From NCBI RefSeq assembly GCF_000685805.1, contig NZ_JMKP01000011.1, forward strand, positions 23,433-87,432: DNA of 64,000 nt, read 5' to 3'. Positions 46,831-55,449 of the stretch are shown piece by piece; within the stretch, counting starts at the first letter, position 1, and the number at the start of each line of letters is the position of its first letter. Origin of the DNA: Psychrobacter phenylpyruvicus DSM 7000 = NBRC 102152 (GTDB lineage Bacteria > Pseudomonadota > Gammaproteobacteria > Pseudomonadales > Moraxellaceae). The position numbers and the translations under genes are program-made. The notes under the pieces were generated by a model, which was not told the DNA's origin, ran no database searches, and saw nothing but the letters and a program-made list of their open reading frames with translations.

Positions 46831-47348
46831 GAGCTATTGGGCTAAATGCTGGTAGCAATCAATCCTTTTTATCTGACGATTGTAATATATAGTGAGCTTA
46901 AGGGATAGGTTTGAGTTAGACAAGGGGTTGTTCATTAAACTCTAGATTTCTTACATGTCATTGTAGAAAATGACAAGGCAGACTGTAACGTTAAATCAGT
47001 TTACAAGCAGCTAATTATTCAAAAGCCTGAGTAGGCAATATTCATGGTGAGTTACTTATATGCAGATACTTCTTCAAATAATGTATATGAGTTTTATTTA
47101 GATGATAGAGAACTGAAGACTAAGTTTTTAGAGGGTAATTAAAGCCATTGATAAACAGCAAGTAGCATACATAACCTTAGAAGCATAACAAAATTGTTTA
47201 AATTGCACTCAAGCGGTTTGTATTTTACCTTTCCTTGCGTAATGATTATCAGGATTGTTTAAGGTGCGCATGGCGACACCCTACCTTACAACTGTGTAGG
47301 ATGTATCTCACACACTAACAGGGGTAGTCTAGATAAAATTAAAAACAC
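46831..47348. other. Intergenic region
   Basis: About 520 bp with no clear gene. Holds a short inverted repeat TGTCATT / AATGACA (46956-46975) and one 32-codon ORF (47044-47142, reads MVSYLYADTSSNN...) without a ribosome site. Confidence 0.35.
47044..47142 (+). CDS. Possible small ORF, 32 aa (low confidence)
   Basis: Reads MVSYLYADTSSNNVYEFYLD and continues to a TAA at 47140. No motif or ribosome site. Could be chance or the remnant of a longer gene. Confidence 0.15.
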   Translation: MVSYLYADTSSNNVYEFYLDDRELKTKFLEGN

Positions 47349-47377
47349 AAAAAAACCCCAAGTATAAATACTTGAGG
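47349..47377 (-). terminator. Intrinsic terminator of the tRNA operon
   Basis: Stem CCCCAAGTA / TACTTGAGG with a seven-base A-run at 47349-47355 acting as U-run on the minus strand. It lies 47 bp past the tRNA-Asp 3' end. Confidence 0.8.
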
Positions 47378-47423
47378 CTGAAACTGTGTGCTTAATTACA
47401 TAAGCAAACTAAGTTTTAAAATA

Positions 47424-47500
47424 TGGCGCAGCGGACGGGACTCGAACCCGCGACCCCCGGCGTGACAGGCCGGTATTCTAACCAACTGAACTACCGCTGC
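47424..47500 (-). tRNA. tRNA-Asp (GTC)
   Basis: 77 nt with encoded CCA. Acceptor GCAGCGG / CCGCTGC, D-loop GTTCAGTTGGTTAGAA, anticodon loop CCTGTCA with GTC, T-loop GGTTCGAGTCC. Second gene of a two-tRNA minus-strand operon. Confidence 0.97.
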
Positions 47501-47539
47501 TTAGGTCGCTTAGAAAGTTTAGCCACTTTCTAAAATAAG

Positions 47540-47615
47540 TGGTGGGTGATGACAGGCTCGAACTGCCGACATTCTGCGTGTAAGGCAGACGCTCTACCAA
47601 CTGAGCTAATCACCC
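47540..47615 (-). tRNA. tRNA-Val (TAC)
   Basis: 76 nt with encoded CCA. Acceptor GGGTGAT / ATCACCC, D-loop AGCTCAGTTGGTAGAG, anticodon loop CTTACAC with TAC, T-loop AGTTCGAGCC. First gene of the pair, 39 bp before tRNA-Asp. Confidence 0.97.
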
Positions 47616-47629
47616 TGAGCAAAGATACA

Positions 47630-47768
47630 GATGAAGCACTGCTTCATCCTTTGCGCAAGGGAAATCCTTTAAATAGGATTTCCAAAAAACTAAAATCTTA
47701 ATTGAATCATATAAGAATCAGTTTGATTTTAGCTTCGCAAGAGCCAAGCTGTGCTTGGCTAAAAGCTA
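47630..47768 (-). other. Three consecutive hairpins upstream of the tRNA genes
   Basis: GATGAAGC/GCTTCATC (47630-47648), GGAAATCCT/AGGATTTCC (47660-47683) and AGCCAAGC/GCTTGGCT (47742-47760) with an outer TAGCTT/AAGCTA stem. All are near perfect, in the leader of the tRNA operon on the minus strand. Part of the second one recurs at 63481. Confidence 0.6.
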
Positions 47769-47923
47769 TACTCTCTTTAGATATATAATAACTTAATACG
47801 TCATATATCGTCTGAATGTAGGAGCGTATTATATACATAATTTCTTAGGTGTCAAATGTATTTTTCAGGTTTTTACTTGAATGCTGAAAATTTGCATTGT
47901 AAAACTGGCAATATCGCAAATAC

Positions 47924-49057
47924 TTAAGCCCTCAATCTAGGTAGTAAATTAGGGTCGATAGTACGAAGCTTAATCTTTGAGTCAGGTGTCCATACCAGGT
48001 CCTTGTGCTCAACAGCTATCTGATAAGCCCAACTACTAATGGTCTCAGAGCGTTTTTGGTTGCTAATAAAGCCCATTGATTTGGTTTCATTGGTAATTTG
48101 TTTACCATACCTTTGATTTCTAGATAGCCATTGCCCATAAAACTTCTCTTCCGCTAGGTAGTCGCGCTTATTGTTATTACATTTATGATCTGCCAACACA
48201 AAGTTATGGGTAGTATCTATGGGATACTTTGACCAAGGGATAAAATGATCTATTTCTTGGTGGTCTTTAAGCTTTTTATGACAATAAAAGCATTGTCCTT
48301 GTTGAATGTCGTACAAAATTGGAACTAATGCGCCTAGATTTTGTCGAGGTTGGTCAAATAAAAACTCTTGTAAATCAATATCATCACTAAATAAGTCTTT
48401 ATTGTTGCGGTTTTTACGCACAAAGTCTGTCCAATACTGTTGGCACAGCTTGAGCACGATTTGATTGAATCTTGAGAAGCAGTATGCAATGCCTGGTTTA
48501 AGCGTCACCAAGTCCTTGTTAAAGCTGTATAAGAAGTTGCGTTCAATTTTTTGATCTGCTATTTGCAGTCTTTCGATGGGGTTGTCTTTAAGAGTTCTAA
48601 CAACCTGATTTATTGCTGTATCCCATGCTTTAGGATTAACTTTTTGGGCTTGTAACAAGCTTGGAGAAGACTTTTTTTGTAGGTCAAGAATACTATTAAT
48701 AACCTTGATTTGACCCTTGTTAACAGTTTGACTGAGCACTGAGCTTGAGTCTTCTGCTGAGAAGGGCATGGTTTGTCGCCAATACAGAGCGATGAATTGT
48801 TCGGCTATCTGTTCGTATGAGAGTGTTAGGCTGCTTTGGTCGCTAATACCGGACTCAATAGATAAGTTAGATAGGGCAATAATTAGTGCAAACTTATAAG
48901 TAGTGTTATAGGAGCTGGATTCTAGTAGCCATTGAAGGTTTCTTAGGAAATCTATTTGAAAATCGGAAGAGGGAGGAGATAAGGTTAAATGATTTAGAGT
49001 TAAATGACTTGGAGTTAAATCACTTAGAAGATCTGGACTACTCATAATACTACTCAT
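47924..49057 (-). CDS. HNH endonuclease-domain protein
   Basis: 377 aa, cytoplasmic. An N-terminal helical domain (FLRNLQWLLESSSYNTTYKFALIIALSNLSIESG) is followed by a C-terminal HNH nuclease with a treble-clef zinc site: CFYCHKKLKDHQEIDHFIPWSKYP then THNFVLADHKCNNNKRDYLAEEKF. The two CxxC-type pairs, the catalytic His in EIDHFIP and the Asn/His in HNF..HKCN are all present. The first 30 residues are repeated Leu/Thr/Ser text (SHLTLNHLTLS) encoded by a short DNA repeat near 48986-49024. It stands alone next to tRNA genes. A defence-type restriction role is possible but unproven. Confidence 0.72.
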   Translation of the reverse strand: MSSIMSSPDLLSDLTPSHLTLNHLTLSPPSSDFQIDFLRNLQWLLESSSYNTTYKFALIIALSNLSIESGISDQSSLTLSYEQIAEQFIALYWRQTMPFSAEDSSSVLSQTVNKGQIKVINSILDLQKKSSPSLLQAQKVNPKAWDTAINQVVRTLKDNPIERLQIADQKIERNFLYSFNKDLVTLKPGIAYCFSRFNQIVLKLCQQYWTDFVRKNRNNKDLFSDDIDLQEFLFDQPRQNLGALVPILYDIQQGQCFYCHKKLKDHQEIDHFIPWSKYPIDTTHNFVLADHKCNNNKRDYLAEEKFYGQWLSRNQRYGKQITNETKSMGFISNQKRSETISSWAYQIAVEHKDLVWTPDSKIKLRTIDPNLLPRLRA

Positions 49058-49115
49058 CTCAAAAATCGTGCTGCTCTGAACGAAAGTATGACCAATGTAG
49101 AAATATTACCACTTT

Positions 49116-49132
49116 CCTAAGCTTATCTTAAG
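49116..49132 (+). promoter_or_regulatory. PmrA/QseB-box-like direct repeat upstream of cytochrome b561
   Basis: CCTAAG-CTTAT-CTTAAG fits YTTAAK-N5-YTTAAK with one mismatch in the first half. It lies 125 bp upstream of the ATG. A related repeat lies at 52323-52339. Confidence 0.55.
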
Positions 49133-49256
49133 GTTCACCTGTTGTAATAGACTCACAACACAGCCGCAGTGGATGCCTGATTGATTATAAGGACCATCCA
49201 CAAGCGAACTTCATAATAGCTACTGATACAGTAGTCAGCTTAAGGAAGCCCTAGTC

Positions 49257-49883
49257 ATGAGCCCAAAAGTATCCAAAATTAACATAGAAAATATTTCTAA
49301 CCCTAACTTCTCAGCCTCTGAATCCATTTCTGCTTCTCAACAACAAGTTAAGATCTGGGATATTTTAGTCAGGTTTACTCACTGGGCAGTTGCCACCGGT
49401 GTCATTGCCAATTTAGCTTTTACCAAAGAGGGTAGCAATATTCACATGTTTGTCGGCTTTATGGTAGTGGCGTTGGTAGTGATACGCCTGCTATGGGGGT
49501 TGGTAGGCAGTAAATATGCTCGGTTTAGCGACTTCTTCCCGACACCCACACGACTTAAAAACCATCTAAATGAACTTAAAGCCCAGAATCTTAATAATCA
49601 AAGTGTTAAAACTGAGCATTTGGGTCATAATCCCTTAGGTGCATTGATGATGTTTGCCCTTTGGGGTGCTATTATCGGTTTGGGGATGACCGGTTATTTG
49701 ATGGAATCACAAATTTTGGGAAACAAAGATTTGTTTGAAGGAATACATGGAGTATTGGCCAATAGCTTATATGTATTAGTGCCACTGCATGTGATATCGG
49801 CCATCGTTATGAGCCGTCTACAAAAGCAAAACCTTATCAAATCTATGATTACTGGTAATAAAACAGTGAATAAAACTGAATAA
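49257..49883 (+). CDS. Cytochrome b561-type membrane protein
   Basis: 208 aa with four helices and conserved His. WDILVRFTHWAVATGVIANLAFTKEGSNIHMFVGFMVVALVVIRLLWGLVGSKYARF plus the later GIHGVLANSLYVLVPLHVISAIVMSRLQ match cytochrome b561/hydrogenase-type di-heme b cytochromes; the two pairs of His in THW, IHM, GIHG and PLHV likely bind heme. AAGGA precedes the ATG. It lies 79 bp before the response regulator on the same strand, probably the first gene of the transcript. It should pass electrons between quinones and a periplasmic acceptor. Confidence 0.85.
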   Translation: MSPKVSKINIENISNPNFSASESISASQQQVKIWDILVRFTHWAVATGVIANLAFTKEGSNIHMFVGFMVVALVVIRLLWGLVGSKYARFSDFFPTPTRLKNHLNELKAQNLNNQSVKTEHLGHNPLGALMMFALWGAIIGLGMTGYLMESQILGNKDLFEGIHGVLANSLYVLVPLHVISAIVMSRLQKQNLIKSMITGNKTVNKTE

Positions 49884-49962
49884 AGTTAAAACTGTATTTA
49901 TCATTAAAAGTGCTATAAAAGAATTATCTAGTTTAAAGAAAGTGGCTACAACGAGGACTATT

Positions 49963-50646
49963 ATGGCGCGGGTATTATTAATAGAAGACGACAGCACTAT
50001 CGCAGAGGGCTTAATCTTAGGCCTCAAAAACCATGGCATGATGGTGGACTGGTTTAGTGATGCAAAGCTGGGAGAATTGGCGCTGCAAGAGTCGATTTTC
50101 GATGCTGTGTTGTTAGATTTGACCTTGCCAAATGGTGATGGCATGTCGGTCTTAAAAAGCTGGCGTGACAAGAAGCTGGATACGCCGGTGTTGATTATTA
50201 CTGCTCGAGATGCCATCGCCAATAGAGTGGCCGGACTTAATGCCGGAGCTGATGATTATCTAGTCAAACCGTTTGCGCTCGATGAAGTGATTGCGAGGTT
50301 ACAAGCATTAATGCGACGCAGTCAAGGTCGAATCTATCCTGAAATTAGCTTTGGAGAGTTGGTCTATTATCCTCATAGTCAGCAAGTGACTTATCAAGGC
50401 CAGTCGATTGACTTAACCACAAAAGAGGTGGCCATATTGGAGCAAATGATGACTCAACCACAAAAGATTCATAATCGGGCCAGCTTAGAGGACAAACTCT
50501 ATGGCTGGCAACAAGATATTGAGAGTAATGCTATCGAGGTTCATATTCATCATTTGCGCAAAAAGCTGGGCAATGATTTTATATTGACCAAGCGCGGCAT
50601 TGGCTATTATTTAAATCCCAACTATCAGCATGGTCCGGCTCAATAA
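49963..50646 (+). CDS. OmpR-family response regulator
   Basis: 227 aa from the ATG at 49963 (MARVLLIEDDS), with a GAGG site 7 nt upstream; the earlier GTG at 49942 is not needed. Receiver with the phosphorylated Asp in DAVLLDLTLPNGDG, Lys in YLVKPF, then a winged-helix domain with HIHHLRKKLG and TKRGIGYYL. The QseB/PmrA subclass is the best fit. It regulates from YTTAAK-type sites, two of which are in this cluster. Paired with the kinase gene 96 bp downstream. Confidence 0.92.
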   Translation: MARVLLIEDDSTIAEGLILGLKNHGMMVDWFSDAKLGELALQESIFDAVLLDLTLPNGDGMSVLKSWRDKKLDTPVLIITARDAIANRVAGLNAGADDYLVKPFALDEVIARLQALMRRSQGRIYPEISFGELVYYPHSQQVTYQGQSIDLTTKEVAILEQMMTQPQKIHNRASLEDKLYGWQQDIESNAIEVHIHHLRKKLGNDFILTKRGIGYYLNPNYQHGPAQ

Positions 50647-50742
50647 GTTAACTGTTATTTATTGAGATATATTTATTAAGCTCTATAAGTCTCTATTTAT
50701 CGACTGATAGTGCTAGCCTAGAACCCTTACTAGAACCCTTAT

Positions 50743-52287
50743 ATGAAAAGTATTCAGCAACGACTGTTAACCTCATTATTAATCGGCTTGCCACTGCTGT
50801 GGCTATTAACGTCAGGCTTTGTGGCTTGGCGTTTTTGGCATGAAATCAGTGAAATTAATGACACTCAAATCACTCAGGTGGCACGCTATTTGGTAAGTAT
50901 CGCTAGTGATGAGGATCTTGAGGGGAATTACGAGAAAAAAAGGCTAGAGGATAAAAAATATAAGTCAAAAAGTCATGACGATGATGATGACAGTGATAAT
51001 TACGATGACGACGATGAGCATGAGCATGATCACAACTATGCCAAAATTTATCGGTTAAAAAATCATCAGCTTTTAGGCAATCTAGGCAACGCAAAAGATG
51101 ACTATATGGGATTTGCGATTTGGGACAGAAAAGGGCGATTACTGATGGCAGATGAAAACGGTGAGTCCTTTGCTTTTTTAGCCGATCAACAGGGATTTTT
51201 GGAGCGAGAAAACAGAGCCTATCGACGTTTAAACCCTTTTAGTCGGCGATGGCGATTGTTTTATATTCACGATGATAATTTTCGTCAGCATGATGGCCGA
51301 GTTATTGCCGTCGGTCAAAACCTCAAAGTACGCCGAGAGATGATTGCTAATACTTTAATGCTGCAAATTTTGCCAATGTCGCTTGGATTATTGGCGTTTA
51401 TAGGATTGGTAATCTGGTCGGTTCGACGCGGTTTTGAGCCGTTAAATAAGATAAGTGAGACGTTAAACGCCCATCTACCGCAAGATGCCAGTCCTATTGT
51501 TACTGAAGTTCCTAAAGAGATTCAGCCGTTGGTCACTGCTTTAAATGCGCTATTTGTCAAAGTAGCGGATACTTTGGAGCGTGAGCAACGCTTCACAGCT
51601 GATGCTTCACATGAGCTTCGAAGTCCTCTAACCGCGCTTAAGCTACAGATAGACTTGTTGCAACAAAAATTAATGCAACAGCAAATATCGCAAGCCAATG
51701 AGCCGGCGCTCGATGATGATCTGCTTTATCATGCCCAGCGCATTAGCGAGGGTATCGATAGAGCAAATCACTTAGTAGAACAGCTGCTTATATTGGCCAA
51801 GCTTGCTCCACAACAGCAGTTACCAAAATCGCAGCTGCAACGCATTGATTGGTTGAGCCTAACCGATGATGTCTTGGCTGGCTGTAATCGTCAAGCAAGA
51901 GAGAAGAGTATCCAGCTAAAGCGATTAGTTCAATGCGAAAATGCAGAGGATATTCTGCCCATCGAAGTTAATCCTACCTTATTCAAATTACTGCTACGTA
52001 ATCTAATAGACAATGCGATTCGTTACAGTCCAGAGGGCAGTGTGATTGAACTGAAATTGAGCTCACATGCCATTACCGTTATAGACAATGGACCGGGCGC
52101 ACCTGCTGATCAGTTAAATAGATTAAGCGAACGCTTCTATCGCCCAGCTGGACAAAATGAGCGGGGTAGCGGCTTAGGATTGTCTATCGTTCACCAGATT
52201 GCAGAGCTTCACGGATTACAGCTGAAGCTTGGCAATCGGCCTCTACCAGAGACTGGGTTTATGGTGACGGTAAGTCTACCTAGTTAA
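50743..52287 (+). CDS. Sensor histidine kinase with Asp/His-rich periplasmic loop
   Basis: 514 aa QseC/PmrB-like kinase. TM1 near residues 8-28, a periplasmic sensor of about 170 residues, TM2 (LPMSLGLLAFIGLVIWSV), HAMP-like linker, H-box RFTADASHELRSPLTALKLQIDLL, N-box NLIDNAIRYSP, G-boxes DNGPGAP and GSGLGLSIV. Odd: residues about 75-100 are Asp/His-rich (KSHDDDDDSDNYDDDDEHEHDHNY), not part of the usual sensor, and similar in makeup to the PepSY protein tail downstream. Metal or cation sensing is inferred. Confidence 0.88.
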   Translation: MKSIQQRLLTSLLIGLPLLWLLTSGFVAWRFWHEISEINDTQITQVARYLVSIASDEDLEGNYEKKRLEDKKYKSKSHDDDDDSDNYDDDDEHEHDHNYAKIYRLKNHQLLGNLGNAKDDYMGFAIWDRKGRLLMADENGESFAFLADQQGFLERENRAYRRLNPFSRRWRLFYIHDDNFRQHDGRVIAVGQNLKVRREMIANTLMLQILPMSLGLLAFIGLVIWSVRRGFEPLNKISETLNAHLPQDASPIVTEVPKEIQPLVTALNALFVKVADTLEREQRFTADASHELRSPLTALKLQIDLLQQKLMQQQISQANEPALDDDLLYHAQRISEGIDRANHLVEQLLILAKLAPQQQLPKSQLQRIDWLSLTDDVLAGCNRQAREKSIQLKRLVQCENAEDILPIEVNPTLFKLLLRNLIDNAIRYSPEGSVIELKLSSHAITVIDNGPGAPADQLNRLSERFYRPAGQNERGSGLGLSIVHQIAELHGLQLKLGNRPLPETGFMVTVSLPS

Positions 52288-52322
52288 AGATAATATGTGC
52301 TTATTTTTGATAAAAATTATAT

Positions 52323-52339
52323 CTTAAGTTTCAGTTAAT
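52323..52339 (+). promoter_or_regulatory. PmrA/QseB-box-like direct repeat upstream of the PepSY gene
   Basis: CTTAAG-TTTCA-GTTAAT, one mismatch to YTTAAK-N5-YTTAAK. It lies 49 bp upstream of the ATG at 52388 in the spacer after the kinase gene. Confidence 0.6.
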
Positions 52340-52387
52340 ATTCATCGCATAAGATAACTCCAGTCAACAATGATTTGGAGTTTTTTT

Positions 52388-53026
52388 ATGAGCACCCCTG
52401 TATTAAAGCCTTTACTAAAGCCACTATTAATCATATTAGGCTCTGCCTCAATGATATTCTTTGGCGGTGTTATTGCCCAAACTTTGCCCGACTCAGGCTT
52501 TGGCGGTAAAGACGCAACTGAAAATGTTACTAATGGCACTGATAACCTAACAAGCTTGGCAGTGTCACCAAGCAATACTATTCCAGCCAGCAGTATTATA
52601 AATGCACAGCAGGCCATGACGGCAGCAAATCAATACCTACCCAATGAAAGCTTGCAAGCTCCGATAGAGTTGGTCAACTACAATGGTACAGCGGCATATG
52701 AGGTGTCGCTAACCAGTGGCCCTGTTTATATTGATGCCACTTCTGCTGCAGTATTAAATCCAGCCCCTTCTAACATAAATACTTCTAAAGAATATCGCTA
52801 TGAAGATGATGACGATGATGATGAACATCACAAAGATAAGCATCACAAAGATAAGCATGATGATAAGTCACATCATAAAGGCAGAGATAAACATGAAGAT
52901 CGTAAAAAATATCGTGATGAAGATGAGGATGAATACAAGCATCTGATAGTAGCAGACTATCGTCTTTACGATGAGTCAGATCGCTCTAATAAGCACCATG
53001 ATGACGAGGAGAGCTATGATGACTAA
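52388..53026 (+). CDS. PepSY-like protein with long Asp/His/Lys-rich tail
   Basis: 212 aa from ATG 52388 with GGAG upstream; an earlier Met at 52370 lacks this. An N-terminal membrane anchor or signal (LLIILGSASMIFFGGVIAQTL), a Ser/Thr-rich linker, then one PepSY-type unit (INAQQAMTAANQYLPNESLQAPIELVNYNGTAAYEVSLTSGPVYIDATSAAVL). From about residue 138 the protein is extraordinarily charged: DDDDDDEHHKDKHHKDKHDDKSHHK, and continues with Asp/Glu/Lys to the end. Looks like a periplasmic metal- or polyanion-binding tail. Its stop overlaps the next gene. Confidence 0.75.
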   Translation: MSTPVLKPLLKPLLIILGSASMIFFGGVIAQTLPDSGFGGKDATENVTNGTDNLTSLAVSPSNTIPASSIINAQQAMTAANQYLPNESLQAPIELVNYNGTAAYEVSLTSGPVYIDATSAAVLNPAPSNINTSKEYRYEDDDDDDEHHKDKHHKDKHDDKSHHKGRDKHEDRKKYRDEDEDEYKHLIVADYRLYDESDRSNKHHDDEESYDD

Positions 53027-53453
53027 TTCACCTAGATTAGCTAACAAGGTTGACCATAAATCAATAAAGAGTGCAGCAAACAAATCAGTAAACCAGGCAG
53101 CAAAAAAAGCGGAATCTTATCTTGGGGTCAAGAGCGCCATCTTGATGTTGTCTATCGTCGGTACGATGGGGGGCTGGCTAGTACTGCTTAATCAAGAGGA
53201 CAGCTACGCTCAAGTAACGGATGAAAGTGGTTTAAGCTTTGAGCAAATGGTCGCTGATACTAATTTGGCTAATTGGGACGACGAAGCGGCCAAGCCGATG
53301 GCGGTAAGTATGACCACTACTGCTGGCGAGAGTCTGACCAACAATGCGTCAAACCAGAGCATAGATATCAACCAATTACGTCAAGTGAATACGGTGACAC
53401 CAGTGCCGAATCAACCCGTTCGAGTGGTTGCAACAACTCAATCCTCTCGCTAA
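53016..53453 (+). CDS. Small membrane-anchored protein of unknown function
   Basis: 145 aa; ATG 53016 (or 53019) overlaps the PepSY stop by about 8-11 bp, with GAGGA upstream. Lys/Ser/Asn-rich cytoplasmic start, one helix (ILMLSIVGTMGGWLVLL), then a periplasmic Ser/Thr/Asn/Gln-rich, low-complexity segment. No DxxSGA(S/T)-type flavin-attachment motif seen. Not recognised; defined by its place between PepSY and ApbE. Confidence 0.6.
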   Translation: MMTNSPRLANKVDHKSIKSAANKSVNQAAKKAESYLGVKSAILMLSIVGTMGGWLVLLNQEDSYAQVTDESGLSFEQMVADTNLANWDDEAAKPMAVSMTTTAGESLTNNASNQSIDINQLRQVNTVTPVPNQPVRVVATTQSSR

Positions 53454-53518
53454 AAACCTAATATTTTCGCTAATAAATGATTGTTTTACAGAATAAATTA
53501 AAAAAACAGGAGTCGGCA

Positions 53519-54583
53519 ATGAATCAGCCGCCTTTAAATATTAAAGCATTGGCTCTGAAAGCAATGGGGTGTCATATCCAAGTGCATTTGGACATGACAG
53601 CTATTAAATCCTTTCATTCAGACGTGCAGATTGAGCAGAAGTTAATACAACTTAAACAAGATATTGAACACACCTTGCGCAGTTGGGAACAGATATTTAG
53701 TCGCTTTGAGGACAGTAGTGAGTTGATGCGCTTAAATCGACTTAATCAATGTTCTGAACTAGATAGCCAGTGGATTACGGTGAGCGCTGAATTGTTTGAG
53801 GTATTAAAGCTAGCTGTATCCTTCGTTGACAAAACCCAGGGTCTTGTAACCCCAACTTTATTGCAGGTACTGTGTAATCTTGGCTATTCCCATTCCTTTG
53901 AAATGCTAACGACAGACTTAGTAAGCGATCAGTCTCCCTCAGCCGAACATTTACAAGATGCTACAAATATCGAATTTCGCCTTCTAAAAGAGGGAAGTCC
54001 TCAACTAAGGCTACCTAGGGGTATGAGCTTAGATTTAAATGGTTATGTCAAAGGCTGGGCGGCGACTAAGTTAGCTGAGAAGATCAGTTGGCAGCATCCG
54101 TGGCAAATGCCTTGTTTGGTTGATATGGGAGGCGATATTGCTATTGGTGAGCCTATTAGAGACAGTAGTTTTACATCACCTAATTGGGGAATCGCTATTG
54201 CTAGACCAAATGCTCTTAACCCAGAAGATGAGAGTCTTGATCAGTATCAAGCGTTAGGCAGTGATGTGGCTATCGTTCAGATAAATAGTGGCGGCATTGC
54301 AACTTCTGGACAGGACTATCGGCGCTGGAAGCATCATGGTCAGTGGCAGCATCATCTTATTAATCCTCAGACGCAAAAGTCAGCCCTGAGTGATGTGCTA
54401 AGTGCCTCTATCATTGCAGACAGCACACTTGAGGCAGAAGTATGGGCTAAGTACTGTGTATTACTAGGAACGTCTAAGGCAATATCTTGGCTGAACCAAA
54501 ATAATTTAGCCGGTTTGATTGTCGACACAAACTATCAACTTATCACCTCACAAAAGATGGCCTCAATTGTGATTGTCCCTTGA
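53519..54583 (+). CDS. apbE: FAD:protein FMN transferase (ApbE family)
   Basis: 354 aa. ATG 53519 follows AGGAG at 6 nt; an earlier in-frame start at 53477 is less likely. ApbE signatures: SRFEDSSELMRLNRLN, SLDLNGYVKGWAATKLAE, CLVDMGGDIAIGEP, SGGIATSGQDYRRWKHH and HLINPQTQKSALSDVLSASIIADSTLEAEVWAK. It attaches FMN covalently to Thr in periplasmic electron carriers. No signal peptide or lipobox was seen, so export is unclear. The flavinylated partner in this window is not evident. Confidence 0.88.
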   Translation: MNQPPLNIKALALKAMGCHIQVHLDMTAIKSFHSDVQIEQKLIQLKQDIEHTLRSWEQIFSRFEDSSELMRLNRLNQCSELDSQWITVSAELFEVLKLAVSFVDKTQGLVTPTLLQVLCNLGYSHSFEMLTTDLVSDQSPSAEHLQDATNIEFRLLKEGSPQLRLPRGMSLDLNGYVKGWAATKLAEKISWQHPWQMPCLVDMGGDIAIGEPIRDSSFTSPNWGIAIARPNALNPEDESLDQYQALGSDVAIVQINSGGIATSGQDYRRWKHHGQWQHHLINPQTQKSALSDVLSASIIADSTLEAEVWAKYCVLLGTSKAISWLNQNNLAGLIVDTNYQLITSQKMASIVIVP

Positions 54584-54665
54584 TATACCTAAACATCAGG
54601 CGATGAGCTTTTTAGCAAACATAACTTCAATACATAACCACAAAATTATTACTAGGAGGGTCAGA

Positions 54666-55403
54666 ATGACCATTCACCCTAAGTCACAGTCTCTGTCTCA
54701 TCTTAGCTTACAAAATAAGCTATTAAACGGAAGCAAGTTTTTGGTCACTGAGGCTCTAAAGGCTATTGGTTGGCTACTGGTCGTAATAATAGGGATAGGT
54801 CTTGGAGCCTTTTTCCTCTTAAGTTTGGGGCCACAAGTTACAGACCTACTGGCCCAAACTGACAAAAACGCTTGGTATTTGTCTCGAGCCAGCGGTTTTA
54901 TTGCTTACACTTTATTTTGGTTCACCATGGTTTTCGGCTTGTTATTAGGAACAAGGCTAAGCTCTCAGTTAGGTCGATATTTTACTGCAAGCCGACTTTT
55001 TGAGTTGCATCAATTTACCAGTCTAGTCGCCATTGGCTTTGCAGGTTTTCATGCGCTAATTCTGTTAGCAGACGGCTACCTTAATTTAAGTATTGGGCAA
55101 GTGTTGACGCCTTTTGGTTTTGAGACAGATACTGTGGGTGTGGGCTTAGGTCAGTTAGGCTTCTGGCTATTGTTTATCTGTGCCATGAGCTTCTATGTCA
55201 AATCCTACTTGGGTCAATCGGTCTGGCGCTTGCTGCATTTCTTAACATTTATGGCTTATATGTTGATTAGTATTCACTTGTTTGTCGTAGGTTCAGACAA
55301 CCAAGCCTTACCACTGTTAGTATTTTATGCGTTAAGTCAGAGTTTAGTCTTCGTGTTAATAGGATATCGACTGTGGCTTCTCAATCTGCGACAATCAGCC
55401 TAA
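54666..55403 (+). CDS. Ferric-reductase-like transmembrane protein
   Basis: 245 aa. ATG 54666 follows a strong AGGAGGG; upstream in-frame starts at 54573 (TTG) and 54603 lack it. Six helices: after a hydrophilic N-terminus comes SRASGFIAYTLFWFTMVFGLLLGTRLSS, FELHQFTSLVAIGFAGFHALILLADGYLNLSIGQVLTPFGFETDTVGVGLGQLGFWLLF and WRLLHFLTFMAYMLISIHLFVVGSD, with paired His in helices 3 and 5 (LHQF, FHAL, LHFL, IHLF) as in MsrQ/FRE heme-b proteins. No NAD/flavin domain. Probably electron transfer across the membrane to the ApbE-dependent partner. Confidence 0.82.
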   Translation: MTIHPKSQSLSHLSLQNKLLNGSKFLVTEALKAIGWLLVVIIGIGLGAFFLLSLGPQVTDLLAQTDKNAWYLSRASGFIAYTLFWFTMVFGLLLGTRLSSQLGRYFTASRLFELHQFTSLVAIGFAGFHALILLADGYLNLSIGQVLTPFGFETDTVGVGLGQLGFWLLFICAMSFYVKSYLGQSVWRLLHFLTFMAYMLISIHLFVVGSDNQALPLLVFYALSQSLVFVLIGYRLWLLNLRQSA

Positions 55404-55449
55404 AGAAATCTACCCACATAAAGTTTAACCAGAAGAAGATCTGTTATTT

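Noticed and set aside
47230..47330. Possible att or integration scar near the tRNA genes
   Set aside because: No duplicated tRNA end, no integrase and no matching direct repeat found.
52388..53453. FMN-attachment motif (DxxSGA[ST]) in the PepSY or small protein
   Set aside because: Read through both proteins; YIDATSA is the nearest text and does not fit the motif.
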